Source of the DNA: Pirellulaceae bacterium
GTDB lineage: Bacteria; Planctomycetota; Planctomycetia; Pirellulales; Pirellulaceae
NCBI GenBank assembly: GCA_020852965.1
Contig: JADYZV010000151.1
Coordinates: forward strand, 1 to 64,000
DNA: 64,000 bases
Direction: 5' to 3'
Below the pieces are notes generated by a model. It was not told where the DNA came from. It saw only the letters and a list, made by a program, of their open reading frames with translations, and did no database searches. Below, piece by piece: positions 22,346 to 32,427 of this stretch (the first letter of the stretch is position 1; each line of letters starts with the position of its first letter). The position numbers and the translations under genes are program-made.

Positions 22346-23489
22346 ACGAACGGTCCAGAATCCGCCTCTCGAAGCAGGCGTTCACCCGCGGCATGCTCCC
22401 CACGACCTGCGGCAGCGCCCCTCATCCACGTACCCCCAGCATATTCTGCTGTTGTGCGCCTGCGTCGGCTTCTGGTCTTCGAACGCGCTATCTCCGCTTC
22501 AAGCCCAAACGAGCGACACAATCACAGAACCTATTGAGCAGCAGGAGGCAGCACCATTAGATTCCATAGAGCAGCCAAACATGAATGCGGCACCAGCCAT
22601 CGAACTCGAGGGAGCCATTCTAAAAACGATCGACGCAACCAGCCTGGCGGCCCAAGTGGCTGGGCCACTTCGGGAACTGCTAGTCAAAGAGGGAGACATC
22701 GTAAAGGCAAACCAAGCTTTGGGGAGAATCAACGACGATGCTCTGCGGCTCGAACTGGAACAATTGAAAACGCAAATTGCCGTAGCACAGAAAAAACAAG
22801 CCAACGACATCGACGAGCGCTTAGCCGAGAAAAGCTTACAGGTTGCCCACAACGAATATGAACGCGCCATGAACGCCAATGCACGCGTCCCAGGTACCTA
22901 TCCCATCAACGAAATCGATCGCCTCAAGTTATTGGCTGATCGTTCTCAATTGGAAGTCGAACGCGCAAAATACGAGCAGGAACTGGCTGCCTTCGAAGTC
23001 ACTCTTGCCCAAGGAAGCTATCGCCAAACCTACGAACGCTTTTTGCGGCATCAGCTTACCGCTCCTGCTGCGGGTGTCGTGGTCTCCGTCGAAAAGCGCG
23101 CTGGCGAGTGGGTCGAACCGGGGACCGACCTGCTGCGCATCGTGCGCATCGATCAATTGCGAGTCGAAGGATTCATCTCCTCGGAAGAGGCATCTCCGCA
23201 ACTGGTCGGTCGCTCGGCCCGTATCGCTATGGTGGATAAGCACGCCAGCAAGATAGCGGATAGTCAAAGTTGGCAGGGCAGAGTCGTCTTCGTCAGCCCC
23301 GATGTCAATCCGGTCAATTCGCAGGTGCGCGTGTTCATCGAGGTCGATAATCCCCATGGGGTGTTGCGCCCCGGCCTTCGCGTCCAAGCTCAAATTGAAG
23401 GGCCCGTTGACGGCTCCGCTGAAGATAGCGTTGCACATCGCAACCCACCAAACACAGAGTATCACGAGCCGCAAGTCGTCGAAAAATGA
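22338..23489 (+). CDS. HlyD-family periplasmic adaptor
   Basis: 383 aa membrane-fusion protein. After a signal or anchor helix (about 29-50) comes the adaptor fold: first lipoyl half (LVKEGDIVKANQALGRI, about 115-131), a long alpha-hairpin with coiled-coil character, the second half (LTAPAAGVVVSVEKRAGEWV) and a beta-barrel with VLRPGLRVQAQIEG. It should bridge the inner-membrane components to the TolC-like channel. The ATG at 22338 has AGGAG 8 nt upstream and overlaps the end of the preceding gene by 8 nt, so the two are translationally coupled; a longer reading with start 22143 would overlap that gene by 200 nt and is rejected. Confidence 0.87.
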   Translation: MSKRTVQNPPLEAGVHPRHAPHDLRQRPSSTYPQHILLLCACVGFWSSNALSPLQAQTSDTITEPIEQQEAAPLDSIEQPNMNAAPAIELEGAILKTIDATSLAAQVAGPLRELLVKEGDIVKANQALGRINDDALRLELEQLKTQIAVAQKKQANDIDERLAEKSLQVAHNEYERAMNANARVPGTYPINEIDRLKLLADRSQLEVERAKYEQELAAFEVTLAQGSYRQTYERFLRHQLTAPAAGVVVSVEKRAGEWVEPGTDLLRIVRIDQLRVEGFISSEEASPQLVGRSARIAMVDKHASKIADSQSWQGRVVFVSPDVNPVNSQVRVFIEVDNPHGVLRPGLRVQAQIEGPVDGSAEDSVAHRNPPNTEYHEPQVVEK

Positions 23490-25684
23490 GTTCAGCCAGC
23501 GCTCGCGAATTTAGCCCTCGGCTTCGTGCCGATTTGGAGTGGAGTCACCACGGCGATCAAGCGCGCTGGATCGCTCACGATCCTGTCGCCATGCAGTTCT
23601 TCAGCTTCAGTGAACTCGAACGTAGCGCTACTCGTTTGATGATGGGCCGGCTAAGCTTCAGCGAAATCGTCGCGCAATTGCGGCAGAGTTATCCTGCCTT
23701 GGCGATCGATGCGACTTGGGTGTCTAGCCTCCTGTCGCGTCTGCAAATGCACCACCTGCTACAGCCTCGCACGCGCGCAGATACGCTGCGCATCGCTCAA
23801 GCTCAGGCGCGAAGACAGATGCCGGGGTGGGTCCAGCAACTGCTCAGTCCGATTGCCATCCGTGTTCCGCTGTTCAATCCCACTCCCCTACTGAATGTGC
23901 TCAGTCCGCTGGCGCATGTGTTATTTCAGCCGCTACTGTTGCTCGCTTGGTTGGTGGTCGGCTGTGTACTCGGGCTGTGCGTTCTGCGTGAGGTGTTGAC
24001 CACCGGGCTGGCCGCTTCGATCAACTGGAGCATACTGCGTGGCGACGGCTGGTGGTTGTTGTTGGTGAGTTATTTGGTGGCTAAGTCATTGCACGAATTG
24101 GGACATGGGCTGGCTTGCGTACGCTATCGTGTGCAGTGCCGCGAACTGGGCATTCTGTTTCTCTGCTTGGCTCCCTGTTTGTATTGCGACACCAGCGATT
24201 CCTGGAAGCTACCGTCGAAATGGCAGCGTGCTACGATTGCAGGTGCCGGTATGATTGTCGAATGGATTTTGGCAACCATGGCAGCGGGAGTTTGGCTGAT
24301 AACACAGGACGGTAGCCTGCATAGCGTGGCAGCCAGTATGATGGTCGTCTGCTCGGTCGGGACGCTGCTCGTCAATTCGAATCCGTTTTTGAAATACGAT
24401 GGCTACTATTTGCTGTCCGACCTGTGGGGTGTCCCGAATTTATCCGAACAGGGGAGCGATGCGCTGCGCGCGTTGGCAGCTAGCGCGCTCTCAGGTCGAC
24501 CACTCGAACGTTGGCACACGGATGCTCCCATTGCGTTGTTGGCGACATACGCTTTGGTCGCAACTGTTTATCGCACCTTCATACTCGGGGCCATCCTGTG
24601 GATTAGCTGGAAGGTGCTGGTGCCGCTCGGGCTGGGCCTGATAGCGGTACTATTAACTGCCAGCTTGCTTTTCGGTTTGCTGCTCGGATATGCAAGATCC
24701 ATGCGACGATTGTGGCGTGAGGTGTTGCTCGCCGAATCGATTCGCGTCGGGCGCTGGATCGTGTTCTTTACCCTATGCCTGCTTGCCGCCGCGCTCGTTT
24801 TCACCGTACCGCTGCCCCATGTGGTTCGTGTGCGCGGAGTCAGCGACTATCAAGACAAGCAACCCTTGTTCGTCAACCAGACTGCTGAGTTGATCTATGC
24901 CGCCCCAGTCAATCGCCGCTTGCCGGCTGGAGAGTTGCTGCTTGAGTTCGCTGCGCCTGAGAGCCAGTACGAACTGCTCGAATTGCGTGGGCAGATCGCC
25001 ACGCTAGAGCAAACATTGCAACAGCTTCGCTTGCGTAGCACGCTCGATCCCAGCAGCGCCTATTTGATACCCACCAAGACGGAGGAACTGCAACAATTAC
25101 ACGCTCGCGAGCGTGTGTTGCTGCGGGAGATCGCGTCGCTCACCCACACCGCACCGCACGACGGGTATTTGCTTGCCGGTACGCACGTCGTACGCCCTTC
25201 GCTGACCGCGCCGCGCGATGCGCGCTTTCGCCATAATCCACTCGACCCCAACCTAATCGGAAGCACCTGCGATCGCGGTACGCTGGTCGGCTGGTTCTCT
25301 CGTCGGGAGCATAGGATTCTGACGCTGATCGTTCCCGAGCAGGAGATCAAGCGGCTCGTCGTGGGCATGACTGCCACGATTGGCTGGGACGCTAACATCG
25401 CACACCTGGGGCGGGGGAAGGTTGTTCGCATTGCTCCTGAGCCGATCCTCGAGACGCCACCTGAACTCGTAGGCGATGCGACCTTGCTCTCCGAACGCAA
25501 CGCACAAGGGGTTTTCTTGCCCAGCAAGCCTCACTATGAAGTGACTGTCGACGTCGAGCTCAATTCATCGGACTTGCTGCCGCTGCGCGGGAGTCTAGCC
25601 ACGGCGCAGTTTGCACTCCCCGCACAAACGATTTGGCAACGCCTGGTCGAGGCCGTTCGCAACAACCTCAAACCGCTGTCGTAG
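23486..25684 (+). CDS. PqqD-like / M50 metalloprotease / HlyD-like membrane fusion
   Basis: 732 aa. Residues about 28-92 resemble PqqD-type peptide-binding winged helices (FFSFSELERSATRLMMGRLS then a terminal helix). The membrane core (about 145-460, roughly eight helices) is an M50 site-2-protease-like domain: zinc motif HELGH at 203-207 and NPFLKYDG at 299-306, giving the Asp ligand. A periplasmic C-terminal part (about 470-732) carries a coiled coil and an HlyD-type barrel (RLVVGMTATIGWD). Such fusions occur in peptide export or maturation loci, so a peptide substrate is plausible, but none is visible here. ATGA overlap with the preceding gene. No ABC ATPase accompanies it. Confidence 0.84.
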   Translation: MSSASAREFSPRLRADLEWSHHGDQARWIAHDPVAMQFFSFSELERSATRLMMGRLSFSEIVAQLRQSYPALAIDATWVSSLLSRLQMHHLLQPRTRADTLRIAQAQARRQMPGWVQQLLSPIAIRVPLFNPTPLLNVLSPLAHVLFQPLLLLAWLVVGCVLGLCVLREVLTTGLAASINWSILRGDGWWLLLVSYLVAKSLHELGHGLACVRYRVQCRELGILFLCLAPCLYCDTSDSWKLPSKWQRATIAGAGMIVEWILATMAAGVWLITQDGSLHSVAASMMVVCSVGTLLVNSNPFLKYDGYYLLSDLWGVPNLSEQGSDALRALAASALSGRPLERWHTDAPIALLATYALVATVYRTFILGAILWISWKVLVPLGLGLIAVLLTASLLFGLLLGYARSMRRLWREVLLAESIRVGRWIVFFTLCLLAAALVFTVPLPHVVRVRGVSDYQDKQPLFVNQTAELIYAAPVNRRLPAGELLLEFAAPESQYELLELRGQIATLEQTLQQLRLRSTLDPSSAYLIPTKTEELQQLHARERVLLREIASLTHTAPHDGYLLAGTHVVRPSLTAPRDARFRHNPLDPNLIGSTCDRGTLVGWFSRREHRILTLIVPEQEIKRLVVGMTATIGWDANIAHLGRGKVVRIAPEPILETPPELVGDATLLSERNAQGVFLPSKPHYEVTVDVELNSSDLLPLRGSLATAQFALPAQTIWQRLVEAVRNNLKPLS

Positions 25685-25890
25685 ATAGCAAAACGGATTT
25701 GTGCCTTTAGGCGATTTTGGACGGTACGGTGGTTCGGCTAAAGCCTAGCTTGTGGCGCTTAAGTAAAGCCTGTTGCGCAAGCTCGCATGGGGCCCAAAAA
25801 AGATACAAAAAAACGGCACGCTGCGGAGCGTGCCGTTTGATTAAAGCATTCGTAAGTGTCGAGCTCAGGGCTCGGTCACGTTAGCGAGGC
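25685..25890. other. Convergent intergenic region with groEL terminator
   Basis: 206 bp between the M50-fusion gene (plus) and groEL (minus). It contains the strong hairpin described separately, which can serve both strands. Confidence 0.5.
25803..25838 (-). terminator. Rho-independent terminator of groEL
   Basis: A perfect 12-bp stem, AAACGGCACGCT (25811-25822) with loop GCGG and its exact reverse complement at 25827-25838. On the minus strand it is followed by a T-rich tract (the A-run at 25795-25813 read in reverse). It lies about 50 nt beyond the groEL stop codon. Confidence 0.88.
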
Positions 25891-27540
<1,650 letters not shown>

Positions 27541-27563
27541 TTATGCGTGAGGTGGTGGAGGGT

Positions 27564-27887
27564 CTATTCGAGGATGGCGAGGACTTCACCTTCGCTCATC
27601 AGCACATATTCGGTATCGCCGATTTCGATGTTTTCGCCAGCGTAGCTGGTGAACAGCACGCGATCGCCCGCTTTGACTTGCATCGCGCCGCGGCTGCCGT
27701 CATCGAGCAGACGCCCGTCACCCACGCTGACCACCTTGCCACGCGTCGGCTTGTTCTTGGCACTGTCAGGCAGGTAGATCCCTCCTTCGGTGCGATCTTC
27801 GGACTCTTCCCGCTTGACAACAATTTTGTCTCCTAGCGGTTGAAGCTTGATGTTCGTCGATTCTTTCTTCTTAGTAGCCGTCGCCAT
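27564..27887 (-). CDS. groS: 10 kDa co-chaperonin GroES
   Basis: 107 aa GroES, the heptameric lid of GroEL. Visible signatures are LQPLGDKIVVKREE, the mobile loop region TEGGIYLPDSAKNKP with the hydrophobic anchor, GKVVSVGDG, and KAGDRVLFTSYAGENIEIGDTEYVLMSE. The N-terminus has a short Lys/Thr extension (MATATKKKES). ATG 27887 is chosen because GGAGGAG lies 9 nt upstream; a 47-residue longer reading has no family character. First gene of the groES-groEL operon. Confidence 0.95.
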   Translation of the reverse strand: MATATKKKESTNIKLQPLGDKIVVKREESEDRTEGGIYLPDSAKNKPTRGKVVSVGDGRLLDDGSRGAMQVKAGDRVLFTSYAGENIEIGDTEYVLMSEGEVLAILE

Positions 27888-27975
27888 CTGCGGCACTCCT
27901 CCAATAAGTTGGGGTAAGGGGGGTATAGGGATGCAGGACTGGTGTTTTAACAGGTGAGTCTGCGCAAAAACCGAA

Positions 27976-28003
27976 ACTACAAGCCACGCGGCTCGTCGGT
28001 CAA
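27976..28003 (-). promoter_or_regulatory. Candidate sigma-70-like promoter of groES
   Basis: On the minus strand TTGACC (28003-27998) and TGTAGT (27981-27976) are 16 nt apart. It would start transcription about 80 nt upstream of groES. The -10 is weak, so this is only a candidate. Confidence 0.4.
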
Positions 28004-28210
28004 AAAGGCATACAAAGTTTGTCAGCAACCCCTAAGCAAAGCGTGTGCCAGTCCGGTTGCCATGCCCATCGTCATAACGCTCCCCCCAAAGTGACAGGAG
28101 GAGGCGAGCGCGTGATTCATTGGTGACATCCATATTCCGTTCCATCGTCCAACGGGGGTCCCATCAACCAGGCTCCAGAGATCCCAGCACCAGCACGCTT
28201 GCCTACCTTT

Positions 28211-28290
28211 AACTCGGATTATTCATGGACTCCTAAACCAAGCCGTATGGTACCCTCCCGCGCGCGGGAAATACGTGAATAATCCGGGTT
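28211..28290. repeat. Inverted-repeat element with inner GC palindrome
   Basis: AACTCGGATTATTCA (28211-28225) pairs with the 15 bases at 28276-28290 with one mismatch. Inside lies a perfect 14-bp palindrome TCCCGCGCGCGGGA (28256-28269). Together they could form a cruciform or long RNA hairpin. It is MITE-like in size (80 bp). Confidence 0.72.
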
Positions 28291-28488
28291 AAGCGGGCCG
28301 GCCTGCTGCCAAAATGACAAGTGGATGAAAGGTGGACATTATTTGTAACCGTTCCCCATTGAGTCAACGATCACCAATGGCTTGCGGTATAGGGCGCGTA
28401 TGCGTGTCAGCTACGGGGCAACCCCAAGATTAAGAGATTAAGGCGGAATCGACGTGAACAGCACCCCTTTTTTCGATATACTGGCGGC

Positions 28489-28902
28489 ATGTCCCCACTT
28501 TTTAGCGATCAGCAATTGCAGGCCTACTTAGACGAAGCGCTCCCCACGGAGAGCATGTCGAAAGTCGAACAAGGGCTGCGAGATGATGACGAACTGCGCG
28601 AACGACTGCTGGCACTGGCTGGGCAACGCGAGGCGGGCGTGCATGGGCTGGGAGAGATCTGGCGACGGCATCGACTTAGCTGCCCAACCCGCACGCAGCT
28701 CGGAGGTTTCCTGCTCGGCACGCTCGATGCGGAGCAGCACCAGTACGTTCAATTCCATATGGAGCAGGTCGGCTGCAGACTATGTGCCGCCAACTTGGAT
28801 GACCTGCAACAGAAGCATGCAGAACAGCTTCAGACCACACAGGTTCGGCGGCAACGCTATTTCCAAACCAGCGCGGGCCTACTGCGCAACAAACAGGGTT
28901 AA
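28489..28902 (+). CDS. Small protein with zinc-finger-like Cys/His motif
   Basis: 137 aa, soluble. The N-terminal half (about 1-60) is acidic and helical (QQLQAYLDEALPTE, then DDDELRERLL). A central His/Cys cluster HMEQVGCRLC (about residues 85-94, His-x5-Cys-x2-Cys) resembles the metal site of anti-sigma-factor zinc-binding domains (His-x3-Cys-x2-Cys), but the spacing differs. No membrane helix, so it is not a classic membrane anti-sigma factor. No sigma-factor gene is adjacent. I cannot name a function; a metal-binding regulatory adaptor is the best guess. A family-A hairpin follows the stop codon. Confidence 0.65.
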   Translation: MSPLFSDQQLQAYLDEALPTESMSKVEQGLRDDDELRERLLALAGQREAGVHGLGEIWRRHRLSCPTRTQLGGFLLGTLDAEQHQYVQFHMEQVGCRLCAANLDDLQQKHAEQLQTTQVRRQRYFQTSAGLLRNKQG

Positions 28903-28915
28903 TTCGCTGTCTAGG

Positions 28916-28972
28916 GTGGTGGACGAGGCGACGGGTCGGTTGGATTCCGAAACTCGTTGCCTCGTCCACTAC
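28916..28972. repeat. Hairpin repeat family A between two convergent small genes
   Basis: GTGGTGGACGAGGCGACGGG at 28916 faces AACTCGTTGCCTCGTCCACT ending at 28972, separated by about 13 nt, so the copy folds into a hairpin with two to three mismatches. It begins 14 nt after a stop codon and ends 9 nt before the stop codon of the facing gene, where it could act as a bidirectional terminator. Confidence 0.7.
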
Positions 28973-28980
28973 AAAATCTT

Positions 28981-29304
28981 CTATGCAGCCGTGCGCGACA
29001 TGGCTTCTAATCGTGAGAGGGCGATCATCAGTTGGTGCCATTGAACCAACAGCTCGAAGGTATCGAGCTCAGCGGCATCCTCACGATCAAAGCCCAGCTC
29101 GCTGATGCGGATGGTATTCCCGAGGACTCGTACCCCATCGACGACCGACAACTGACTCTTTTCTTCGGGAGTGAGCTCTTCGTCGTCGTACACCGGGACG
29201 ACTTGACGCATCGCACAGTGGATGGCCCACAAGGCGGCTTTCTCAGTGTCTTCGGCCGAAATTAGGGTGCGCACGTTGCCGCTTTGAACATAGTATTTTG
29301 CCAT
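28981..29304 (-). CDS. Small soluble orphan protein
   Basis: 107 aa with no signal or membrane segment. It begins AKYYVQSGNVRTLISAEDTEKAALWAIHCAM, a beta-strand then helix pattern, has an acidic middle (VYDDEELTPEEKSQL, about 40-54) and ends in a helix. No family name is recalled. The start at ATG 29304 is preferred to ATG 29322 because the AKYYVQSG segment looks like the natural N-terminus, though neither start has a strong ribosome site. It converges with the zinc-finger-like gene. Confidence 0.62.
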   Translation of the reverse strand: MAKYYVQSGNVRTLISAEDTEKAALWAIHCAMRQVVPVYDDEELTPEEKSQLSVVDGVRVLGNTIRISELGFDREDAAELDTFELLVQWHQLMIALSRLEAMSRTAA

Positions 29305-29801
29305 GTGGTTGCTGCTTAACATCCGAGTTTTCTGAAATGGGAGAGCGCCAGCGGTGGGTCAATCTCACGCCGACCAACCTCCGCGCATCAGGCGAGTGCC
29401 TTGATACCCTAGATATCGCGGCGCGGCGGACACCTTGGGTCACTCCTGGTCGCATGCCGGAAATTTTTTGTTTTTTTCCACGAGCAGCACCCGCCGACAC
29501 CTGCGACTCCGCCTATGTCATCGATTTGGGCGGAACTTGGTGGAAGTTGGCGGGTTTAGACAAGCTTGAGGCCGGATTGCGTATTGACGGGTCGGACGTA
29601 TCGAGAGTTATCGAATGCCATCGCGCAGACGAACGCCTTGGGCTGAACTAGAATGAAGGGGAGGACATGCCTCACACCTCCCCACCTCCCGGCAAATCCC
29701 CTCGAATCCCTCCCCCCACTCGGAGTGTTCTGTTGATCGGCCAGATCGATCGATGCCTCCTGCGACAAGAAATCTGTTGGTCAACAGCTAGGAAATCATT
29801 G
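29305..29801. other. 497-bp divergent region, mostly non-coding
   Basis: It separates the small orphan (minus) from the MacA-like gene (plus). A 117-codon open frame at 29298-29651 exists but has no ribosome site or family pattern and is not called. A pyrimidine-rich tract (about 29680-29720) is the only visible feature. Confidence 0.5.
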
Positions 29802-31637
29802 ATGCCATCACCCAATTCTGCACACCCAATTGCTCGCCACCGCAGCTCAGGTCGGATTCTCTTCATTGTCCTTGGCCTGCTTGCGGTACTCGCCGGCGGA
29901 GCCTATGCGACCTACCAGTACGGCGGCTTTGCAGGCGGTCCGTTAGTGGACGAGGTCATTACGGAAGCGGCCATTCGCGGCCCGTTCGACCATATTGTGA
30001 TTGAGCAGGGGGAAATCGAAAGCAGCAGCAATGTCGACGTGATTTGTCAAGTCAAATCGCAGGGATCAGGGAGTAGCGGAACGCCGATACTGTGGGTCAT
30101 CGACGAGGGGACTTATGTCAAAGCGGGGGACAAGCTGGTTGAGCTTGACGCCTCGGCGTTGGAAAACCAACTTAAAACCCAACGAATTGCTGTCTCCGGG
30201 GCGGAAGCCATGGTGATCAGCTCCGATGCGGCAGTCCGCACGGCGGAGATCGCGCTCCAAGAATACCTCGAAGGCACATTTATGTCTGAGCGCAAGGCGA
30301 TCTTGAGCGAGATCGATGTGGCCCAGCAGGAATTGCTCACCGCCGAGCTCAAACTGGCCAGCGCTGAACGCATGGCGGCCAAAGGAATGTTCAACAAGCG
30401 GCAGGTCCAAGCCGAGGGCTTTGCCGTCTCCAACGCCAAAAACGTGCTCGAATCAGCCCAAAGCCGCTTGGGGATCCTCGAACGCTTGACCAAAGAGAAA
30501 TTCAAGGTTCAGTTTGAAAGCGATATCGAAGCGGCCAAAGCCAAGCTCAAAGCGGACGCGAGTGTGCTGGCCGAAGAGGAAGATAAGCTGCGCGAACTGC
30601 AAGATCAGATCACCAAGTGTATCATGTTGTCCCCCGTCGAAGGGGTCGTGGTACACAACAATCAATTCAGCAGTCGTGGTGGCAGCGCCGAGTTCGTGGT
30701 GGAAGAAGGGGCTATGGTTCGCGAACGCCAAACGATTATCAAGCTTCCCGATCCCACCAAAATGCAGGTCAAGGCCTCGATCAACGAACAAAACATCACC
30801 CTCATCGCCGAGGGGATGGCGGCCAAGATCAAGGTCAACGCGGTCGATGGGGATATGTTGGCGCGCATCAAACGGGTCAATAAATACCCTGAGCCTGGCA
30901 GTTGGTTCAGCTCGTCGGTTAAGAAATACACGACCTACGTCGAAATCCTCTCTCCGGCCGCCGCGATCCGCACCGGTATGACCGCTGAAGTGCGCATCTT
31001 TGTGCGGCAAATCCCGGATGCTCTACAGATTCCCGTCCACGGCATCTACGAATACAAGGGGCATCACTTTACCCTCGTCAAAAGAGGGACCGGCTGGGAA
31101 ACGGTGGCGATCAAGATTGGTGCCACCAATGACAAAATGGTCACCATCGAAGAGGGCTTGTCCGAAGGGGATTTGGTGGCGCTCAATCCACGGCAACATC
31201 TCGATCTTCTCGAACTTCCCGACGTAGACGAGGTCTCGGATCGAGATAAATTGGCCGAAATTGGTGCCGATGCTGGAAAGCCCGTAGTGCCACCCGCCGC
31301 CGATGGCCAAGAAGTTGCCGGACAAGGCGGTCGTAGTCCCGCAGGCGGCCCAGGCGGAGGTCGCGGTGCGGGCGGCGGCGGCGGTAGCGGTGGTGGCCCT
31401 GGCGGGGGGCCAGGTGCTGGAGGCTTTAATCCACAGATGATCGTCGATCGTATTTTCCAAGCCGACACCGACGGCGACGGCAAGCTGTCGGGGGACGAAA
31501 TCAACGGACTCGACGAGCGGATGCGAGATCGCGTCGGCGAATACGACACCAACTCCGACGGTGTGCTTGAAAAGGACGAAGTGCTCAAGGCGTTCCAGAA
31601 GCGCGCGCAGCAGCGCGAGGCAGGAGGAGGGTCCTAA
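29802..31637 (+). CDS. MacA-type efflux adaptor with C-terminal EF-hands
   Basis: 611 aa. A membrane anchor (about 18-38) is followed by an HlyD/MacA adaptor: lipoyl halves (IDEGTYVKAGDKLVELD and MLSPVEGVVVHNN), a long coiled-coil hairpin (about 130-260) and barrel domains ending in a GLSEGDLVALNP block. After about residue 480 comes a Pro/Gly-rich linker, then two EF-hand loops (DTDGDGKLSGDE near 554-566 and YDTNSDGVLEKDE near 582-593), which should bind calcium. EF-hands on an adaptor are unusual. AGGA sits 8 nt before ATG 29802. The last base of its stop codon is the first base of the next gene's ATG (TAATG). Confidence 0.86.
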   Translation: MPSPNSAHPIARHRSSGRILFIVLGLLAVLAGGAYATYQYGGFAGGPLVDEVITEAAIRGPFDHIVIEQGEIESSSNVDVICQVKSQGSGSSGTPILWVIDEGTYVKAGDKLVELDASALENQLKTQRIAVSGAEAMVISSDAAVRTAEIALQEYLEGTFMSERKAILSEIDVAQQELLTAELKLASAERMAAKGMFNKRQVQAEGFAVSNAKNVLESAQSRLGILERLTKEKFKVQFESDIEAAKAKLKADASVLAEEEDKLRELQDQITKCIMLSPVEGVVVHNNQFSSRGGSAEFVVEEGAMVRERQTIIKLPDPTKMQVKASINEQNITLIAEGMAAKIKVNAVDGDMLARIKRVNKYPEPGSWFSSSVKKYTTYVEILSPAAAIRTGMTAEVRIFVRQIPDALQIPVHGIYEYKGHHFTLVKRGTGWETVAIKIGATNDKMVTIEEGLSEGDLVALNPRQHLDLLELPDVDEVSDRDKLAEIGADAGKPVVPPAADGQEVAGQGGRSPAGGPGGGRGAGGGGGSGGGPGGGPGAGGFNPQMIVDRIFQADTDGDGKLSGDEINGLDERMRDRVGEYDTNSDGVLEKDEVLKAFQKRAQQREAGGGS

Positions 31638-32419
31638 TGCACGCCTGTTCCATCCGCGACTTGAAAAAGGAGTATGTGCTCAAGAGCGAAACGGTGCGCG
31701 CTCTGCGCGGCGTTTCGTTCGATGTCCCTGAGGGAGACTACGTGGCGATCATGGGGCCCTCGGGCTCGGGCAAGAGCACGCTGCTCAACTTGCTCGGTTG
31801 CCTCGACCAGCCTTCCGGCGGTGAACTGCTGTTGGGCAAAGACAACGTGGCCACGATGACCGACGATCAACTGGCCGAAATCCGCTCTCGCCGCATCGGT
31901 TTCGTCTTTCAATCGTACAATTTGATCCAACAACTGACCGTGGTCGAGAATATTCAGGTCCCTCTCTATTACCAGGGCAAGCTGGGGGCCAAGGAGCGCA
32001 AGCGTTGCGTCGATCTGGCTGCGCGAGTCGGATTGCAAGATCGACTGTCTCACCGCCCCACGCAGCTTTCCGGAGGGCAACAACAACGGGTGGCCATCGC
32101 TCGTAGTCTCGTCAATGATCCCTACTTTATTCTCGCTGACGAGGCGACGGGCAATCTCGATTCGAAGACCACGGCCGAGATCCTGTCACTGTTCAACGAG
32201 CTCAACGCCGAGGGGCGTACCATTATCATGGTTACTCACGAAGATGAAGTCGCCGAACGCGCCAAGCGAATCATTCGCTTGCGGGACGGACTATTGCAAT
32301 CGGATCGCCTCAACTCTCCCGAGAGCCGCCAGGCGGCCGCCGAACGCGCCCTAGCCCTCATCCCCGATCCACAGGACGATGAAGAGCAAACACCCACCCC
32401 CATACCAGTCGAGGCTTAG
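31637..32419 (+). CDS. ABC transporter ATPase, MacB/LolD type
   Basis: 260 aa nucleotide-binding subunit. Walker A GPSGSGKST (about 39-47), Q-loop FVFQSYNL, signature LSGGQQQR (about 140-147), Walker B FILADEATGNLD and the H-loop VTHE are all present. The pattern of MacB/LolD-like ATPases suggests it drives substrate extraction or export with the permease at 32428. A C-terminal tail of about 35 residues is rich in Pro and acidic residues. Its start overlaps the adaptor stop (TAATG), and the permease follows 8 nt after its stop codon, so all three genes form one operon. Confidence 0.93.
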   Translation: MHACSIRDLKKEYVLKSETVRALRGVSFDVPEGDYVAIMGPSGSGKSTLLNLLGCLDQPSGGELLLGKDNVATMTDDQLAEIRSRRIGFVFQSYNLIQQLTVVENIQVPLYYQGKLGAKERKRCVDLAARVGLQDRLSHRPTQLSGGQQQRVAIARSLVNDPYFILADEATGNLDSKTTAEILSLFNELNAEGRTIIMVTHEDEVAERAKRIIRLRDGLLQSDRLNSPESRQAAAERALALIPDPQDDEEQTPTPIPVEA

Positions 32420-32427
32420 TCAATCCT

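Larger units (their letters stand above)
27888..28488. other. 600-bp divergent region upstream of groES
   Basis: It contains the likely groES promoter (27976-28003, minus) and the inverted-repeat element at 28211-28290. No copy of the CIRCE operator (TTAGCACTC-N9-GAGTGCTAA) was seen, so HrcA control is not indicated. No further gene recognised. Confidence 0.5.

Noticed and set aside
29298-29651. 117-codon plus-strand open frame
   Set aside because: No ribosome site, no family pattern and unusual Cys/Trp composition; overlaps the start of the small orphan gene on the other strand.
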